DNA of 10,787 nucleotides from Beroe ovata (Eukaryota > Ctenophora > Nuda > Beroida > Beroidae), in assembly GCA_946803715.1 (NCBI GenBank), contig CAMPET010000025.1:83973-94759 (forward strand), written 5' to 3'. Shown here piece by piece: positions 6,803-10,787 of the stretch (within the stretch, counting starts at the first letter, position 1; every line of letters starts with the position of its first letter). Position numbers and translations under genes: made by a program. The notes below the pieces were generated by a model. It did not search any database. It was not told where the DNA came from and saw nothing but the letters and a program-made list of their open reading frames with translations.

Positions 6803-8488
6803 TCAAACAAAGTACTCTAAATTGAACTCTAGCACAGAGCACGGTAAAGCAATATCAAAATTCCCCAACACTTCCGGATGTAGGATTCCCATGTGACCGA
6901 TTTTCTCATTGCCCCGCAACACATCAGCTCCCCGACCCGCAAAGAACATCGCATCATCTGACTGCTTGATAGAGTAGCTCTTCTCATTAAGAGCTATCAT
7001 GAGCTTGTCCAGCACACCATGTACTACCTCAAATCCCGATGTTTTTCCACAGAACAAGACACATACATTCCGAGAATTCCTACATCCTGTATCCTCATCC
7101 TTTGACTTGCAGACGACGTCATTGACTTCAAATAGCTTCAGTGGCAATGGCATTTTCCTATTCGAGCTCACGGTCTTTAGTATTCCAGGTAACAATTGAG
7201 TTCTCACTACCTGAAACTCAAAAGTTTTTGGGTTTGAGATGAGTACAGCGTTTTTTATGGTATCTGGGGCTCTCAAACTGACTGAAATATCGTCTTTAGA
7301 GCACAAAGAAAATGTCAAAACTTCTGTGAAACCTGCCCTTGCCAACTCTTCTCTTACACTATTGGAGAGCTTGTTAATTTCTTGCTCAGCTCCAATAGTA
7401 TACATACCAGGGATTTCTTTCTGAATATTGTTGTAACCATATGCTATGGCAATATCTTCTTCAATGTCACATTGGTGGAGAACATCATGACGAGTGGGAC
7501 CAATACTCACTGAAATTGCATCACCATTGCTTACTGATGGCAGATACATCCTGGTCAGTAAATCAGCTACTTGACTTGGTGTTAGATCGGTGATGCCACT
7601 TTTCAAACACATTTCTTTTGCACTGCATACTTGGGACCTAACTTGCATTTTGGGTGTTACCATGTTTCCCTGTTTACCCTCAATCACAACAGACTCACAA
7701 GAAAACTTTTCTGTACAGTATTCACTAAACATGGCACAAATAGTGTCCAGAACTATTCCTGCTTTCTTGCTGTCTTTGGCAGTAACCTCTATGAATATAT
7801 TCTTGGTATCAAGAGTGATCTTGCTATGATCTCCATTGATGATAGGAGGTAATGATAGGACTACTCCATTGGCATCAGTTATCACTGGATACAAAGGTGA
7901 ATTTTCAATTATCTGTAAGTATGGCTTCAGATAAGTTTGTCTGAATGCTTCAAACATCTCTGGTGCCGTCATGATAGAATCTTGATTCAGTGGCTTAAAG
8001 CTAATGCTATCAGGTGGGAGGGCTTGATAAAGGAAAGGACCCTTGATAGTATCTAAATCATGGGTACCTATGGAAACAAGTGACCGTTCCCTACCAATAT
8101 TTTGATGAAGTTTGTCCTGTAGCAGAATAAAACTGTTATAGCTATCTTGACTGAAGGAAAAGTTTCTCAAAACAGCAGCCACACAGTGAGGACGGATGGA
8201 CTCAACAGAATCATGAATAACTAATTTCTCTTTACATTTATGGACTATAAACTTTGGAATATTCACTCTATTCCTGAAAACATTCAAGGCCCTTGATAAT
8301 CCTTCTACACAGAGGAGATCATATCGATTAGCTGGTATGTCTATCTTGAACTTAGTTTCTCCATTTTCTTCAACAATGTCATCAAGTTCTATGCCAAAAT
8401 CAAAACACTCATCTTCAAATTCCTCTTGACTGAAAGACTGACCAAGCTTCTCAAACAGCACTCTTTGATCAACAGTTATGGTTGGCAT
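6803..8488 (-). CDS. FARSB: Phenylalanine--tRNA ligase beta subunit, cytosolic (complete, no introns)
   Basis: This is the beta subunit of the cytosolic alpha2-beta2 enzyme that charges tRNA-Phe using ATP; the alpha subunit carries the active site. All 561 residues lie in one uninterrupted frame. The start MPTITVDQRVLFEKLGQSF matches the family N-terminus and has A at -3. Seen in order: the N-terminal domain with PANRYDLLCVEGLSRAL (52-68); the B3/B4 region with LVSIGTHDLDTIKGPF (137-152) and PPIINGDHSKIT (214-225); the B5 domain with GPTRHDVLHQCDIEEDIAIAYGYNNI split at 330-345 and 346-355, which keeps the acidic DIEED; and the B6/B7 synthetase-like fold with SNPKTFEFQVVRTQLLPGI (418-436), NRKMPLPLKLFEV (443-455) and GHMGILHPEVL (531-541). 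The human protein is 589; the difference is mainly a shorter loop near residue 40. The stop is 245 bp from the FRS-like start on the same strand. Many animal FARSB genes have numerous introns, so the lack of any here is notable. Confidence 0.96.
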   Translation of the reverse strand: MPTITVDQRVLFEKLGQSFSQEEFEDECFDFGIELDDIVEENGETKFKIDIPANRYDLLCVEGLSRALNVFRNRVNIPKFIVHKCKEKLVIHDSVESIRPHCVAAVLRNFSFSQDSYNSFILLQDKLHQNIGRERSLVSIGTHDLDTIKGPFLYQALPPDSISFKPLNQDSIMTAPEMFEAFRQTYLKPYLQIIENSPLYPVITDANGVVLSLPPIINGDHSKITLDTKNIFIEVTAKDSKKAGIVLDTICAMFSEYCTEKFSCESVVIEGKQGNMVTPKMQVRSQVCSAKEMCLKSGITDLTPSQVADLLTRMYLPSVSNGDAISVSIGPTRHDVLHQCDIEEDIAIAYGYNNIQKEIPGMYTIGAEQEINKLSNSVREELARAGFTEVLTFSLCSKDDISVSLRAPDTIKNAVLISNPKTFEFQVVRTQLLPGILKTVSSNRKMPLPLKLFEVNDVVCKSKDEDTGCRNSRNVCVLFCGKTSGFEVVHGVLDKLMIALNEKSYSIKQSDDAMFFAGRGADVLRGNEKIGHMGILHPEVLGNFDIALPCSVLEFNLEYFV

Positions 8489-8513
8489 GCTTGATAAATT
8501 AGATAGTTATAGA

Positions 8514-8546
8514 TAATGTAGTAGTAATGTAGTAGTAATGTAGTAG
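8514..8546. repeat. Three exact tandem copies of an 11-bp unit
   Basis: TAATGTAGTAG is repeated three times without change, followed by a run of nine A at about 8550-8558. On the minus strand this is a T-run and then CTACTACATTA repeats, 25-70 nt before the FARSB ATG, so it lies in the leader or an upstream intron. Confidence 0.9.
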
Positions 8547-9133
8547 GTAAAAAAAAATTACCATAAAACAACAATAATTGAATCAAAATAAAACTACTGA
8601 CAGTTTTTAAGACTTTCATTCCAATATTTTTTCAAACTCATCAACACTATCTGCACATCACTTTTCACAACTACATTTGAGAAGGGAGGGTCACACTGCC
8701 AGTAGATTTGCTGTGTGAGATGTTTTAATTGACTTTGTCTCACTATCAACAAATTTCAATCAAAAGAAGTATAAAGGTCATGAAGATGAATCCCTTATTT
8801 GCAAAACACTTCCATACTAATAAACTTAACATCCCTTCTTGAAAATAGAACTTCCATCTACCATGCCACCAAAATTCCTGACAGTGATGTTTTGTTACCT
8901 ACTGTTCTCCACAAATAAAACCACTTTGACGATAAATATATTCCTACTCTTTTGCTAAAACAAAAAAGATGCATGTTATCTGACAAATAACATTTGTGCC
9001 CTCAACTGTTTGGTGCGTGTACCGTTTGTTTGTCGATCGATGATAGACCCTGTCGAGAATTTCGTTTTGCGCACGCGCGGCGCAAACTTATTCTCAGACA
9101 GTTTGCTGACGCAAGCCGCTTCGCATCATGTCA

Positions 9134-9147
9134 GCAGTTATAACTGC
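9134..9147. repeat. 14-bp perfect palindrome
   Basis: GCAGTTATAACTGC is fully self-complementary. It lies in the CpG-rich patch upstream of FARSB and resembles a dimeric transcription-factor site, but I cannot name the factor. Confidence 0.8.
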
Positions 9148-9234
9148 TTTTAGCGCGCGCCTGCCGCCTAGCCGTCATTGCATTCGCGATCACTTTGCCG
9201 GCGTGGGCTGGGTGTCATATATATGTCCAGTCTT

Positions 9235-9251
9235 GTCAGATTTTATCTGAC
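9235..9251. repeat. Short inverted repeat GTCAGA/TCTGAC
   Basis: Six-base perfect arms flank the loop TTTTA, within the CpG-rich patch. Confidence 0.75.
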
Positions 9252-9272
9252 CTCTGCAGCTGTTTCTGATCG

Positions 9273-9347
9273 CGCGCGCGCCTTCATTGAACTAATCCGA
9301 AATACTAATAGGTCTCTGTTTCGGCCTTCGCGATGAAGGCGCGCGCG
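9273..9347. repeat. Nested inverted repeat: 15-bp outer arms, 6-bp inner arms
   Basis: CGCGCGCGCCTTCAT (9273-9287) is the exact reverse complement of ATGAAGGCGCGCGCG (9333-9347). Within the 45-nt spacer, CCGAAA (9297-9302) pairs with TTTCGG (9319-9324). The outer stem is very GC-rich and would be stable in RNA or single-stranded DNA. Confidence 0.85.
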
Positions 9348-9369
9348 AGAAATAGGTCAGGCACTCAGG

Positions 9370-9388
9370 CAGGTAACAATGTTACCTG
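9370..9388. repeat. Short inverted repeat CAGGTAAC/GTTACCTG
   Basis: Eight-base perfect arms flank AAT. A further GGTAACA follows directly, so the GGTAAC/GTTACC motif occurs three times within about 25 bp at the edge of the CpG-rich patch. Confidence 0.8.
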
Positions 9389-9731
9389 GTAACATCTAAC
9401 ACTGTCCAGTCCACTGCAATTAATTAATCTTTTTCAAATGCTCAATGTTCAGTTGCTAGAAGTAGAAGTGAAAATGAGGATTAGAAAAAGATTGCGCAGG
9501 AATCATGAAAATTGAAAGTCTCCACTCACCATTTTCACTGAACAAGGAATACATTACACTTACAAATACAATGTCACGTTTCATTGGCATGTCAAGTTCA
9601 TCAATAAAAATATGTCAACTAATCAGTTGATATGATATCCATTATCCAACTGCAATCTGACCGTCATGATGTTGAAAGTTAGCAGACCAATAAGAGTCAA
9701 GCAGCTAAAGTTCTGTCTAACTCTAACACTC

Positions 9732-10172
<441 letters not shown>

Positions 10173-10173
10173 N
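10173..10173. other. Single undetermined base (N) at the tubulin/retrotransposon junction
   Basis: The only N in the window falls at the point where homology switches from alpha-tubulin to reverse transcriptase. On the minus strand the junction reads CACAGTGT-N-GACCCC. Tubulin would normally have a Cys codon (TGT) directly before GAC, so AGTGT fits both sides and the N may be an extra base placed at a forced join. Confidence 0.85.
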
Positions 10174-10787
10174 ACACTGTGGGGGAGGAAGTTCCACAAC
10201 TTGGGACAGACCACAGCAAAGGAAGTGTCGTAGAGAGACTTGGCGTATGAAGGAGCATTCCTTGGGAGCGGTGGAATATGACACTTTGTGCCGAGACGAA
10301 TGTGCTCGTATGATGTGATGTTGATATCATTCGGTGTGATTCCCTTGATGATTTTCCAAACATGGATAATAACATATCGCTCTCTTCGTCTCTGCAGTGA
10401 AATGAGAATGAGGAATTTCAGTCTCTGCTAGTAGTTGAGTCCTTGGCAGCCGCGGATGTGCATTGTGAATGCAAGCTGAGGGGATTCGAGACTACGGATA
10501 TCATGCAGGAGGGAAGGATTCAATACTGGACATGAGTATTCGAGTCGGCAACAAACCATACTCTTGAATAGAGGATGCATAGCCTCCTTCGATTAGTCAC
10601 TGAAGACACTGAGGATCCAGCTTGTTCGCACTTTGGGCAGACTATTTCACCTGCGTTGCCCACTTGAGATGTACTCCCAGGTCTTTGGTGGTGGTGGGTG
10701 TGATCACTTGACCTGAAGATGTTCGGTAACGTTGCCATTCAGCGGTAAATGGGAGTTGTTGGAGAAACCTGCATTTGGGAAATATGG
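10174..10787 (-). mobile_element. Non-LTR (LINE) retrotransposon, C-terminal part of a degenerate reverse transcriptase ORF
   Basis: Read on the minus strand from the window edge, the order of motifs matches the end of CR1/L2-like LINE ORF2 proteins: TTTKDLGVHL, then WILSVF, HPLFKSMVCCRLEYSCPVLN, FTMHIRGCQGLNY, SLQRRRERYVIIHVWKI and finally FAVVCPKLWNFLPHSV. The catalytic YADD-type core would lie beyond the window. The copy is dead: there is a TAG at 10428-10430 where the family has Trp (LNYWxRL), a TAA at 10593-10595, a frameshift near 10615-10622 and a TAG at 10642-10644 in the shifted frame. The element's final residues and 3' end are missing, cut at the N where tubulin begins. The clade is judged from motif style only. 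Confidence 0.85.

Larger units (their letters stand above)
9010..9365. promoter_or_regulatory. CpG-rich patch, probable promoter region of FARSB
   Basis: CpG dinucleotides are frequent here (GCGCACGCGCGGCGC near 9069, TAGCGCGCGCCTGCCGCC near 9152, CGCGCGCGCGCC at 9271) but sparse in the flanks. It lies 520-880 bp upstream of the FARSB ATG and beyond the tubulin 3' end, so FARSB is the only visible gene it could serve. A TATATATATG occurs at about 9217. Alternatively it may be a non-autonomous mobile element, given its fold-back repeats. Confidence 0.35.
8489..9731. other. Spacer between FARSB 5' end and alpha-tubulin 3' end
   Basis: No gene is supported. 8489-9000 is AT-rich and would hold the FARSB leader or a leader intron. 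About 9010-9365 is CpG-rich and palindrome-rich (listed separately). 9400-9731 is the presumed alpha-tubulin 3' UTR; I see no canonical AATAAA on the minus strand there. Confidence 0.6.

Noticed and set aside
6999-7852. Several plus-strand open frames of 61-79 codons
   Set aside because: All are antisense shadows of the conserved FARSB coding sequence.
10520-10738. 72-codon minus-strand open frame
   Set aside because: It is an alternative frame of the degenerate reverse transcriptase, whose real motifs lie in the other two frames.

Overview
The window looks like nuclear DNA from an invertebrate animal. The genes are split by short spliceosomal introns (82 to 968 nt) with GT/AG ends. They encode eukaryotic proteins: an FRS2-type receptor tyrosine kinase adaptor, cytosolic phenylalanyl-tRNA synthetase beta and alpha-tubulin. 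There is also a decayed non-LTR retrotransposon of a kind common in animal genomes. A lone N at 10173 suggests a draft assembly. The species cannot be fixed from the sequence.

Layout, left to right. 1-1150 holds the last visible exon of an unrecognised plus-strand gene (296-834) with an AATAAA at 1140. 1199-1322 carries two inverted repeats, one a nearly perfect 39-bp palindrome. 1323-1850 is spacer with a doubtful coding relic. 2055-2611 (minus strand) is a small gene I assembled from three phase-compatible exons, giving an unrecognised 127-residue protein. A near-consensus RFX X-box lies about 175 bp upstream of its start, so a ciliary role is a testable guess. 2612-4434 is mostly AT-rich spacer.

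4435-6557 (minus) is a complete five-exon FRS2/FRS3-like gene encoding 252 residues. It has an N-myristoylation signal, an IRS-type PTB domain, two YxN (GRB2-type) sites and a C-terminal I-x-Y-x-x-I (SHP2-type) site. Its second intron contains a roughly six-copy satellite with a 108-bp period. 6803-8488 (minus) is an uninterrupted full-length FARSB. 8489-9731 is spacer that includes a CpG-rich, palindrome-rich stretch (about 9010-9365), probably regulatory. 9732-10172 (minus) encodes only the last 146 residues of alpha-tubulin. At the N it joins the tail of a non-LTR reverse transcriptase (10174-10787, minus) that carries stops and a frameshift.

The genes are unrelated housekeeping and signalling genes and I see no operon-like system. 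The most unusual items are the minimal FRS adaptor with its intronic satellite, the possible X-box-controlled small gene, and the tubulin/retrotransposon chimera, which may be an assembly artefact. All gene identities rest on reading motifs against remembered families; no database search was done.
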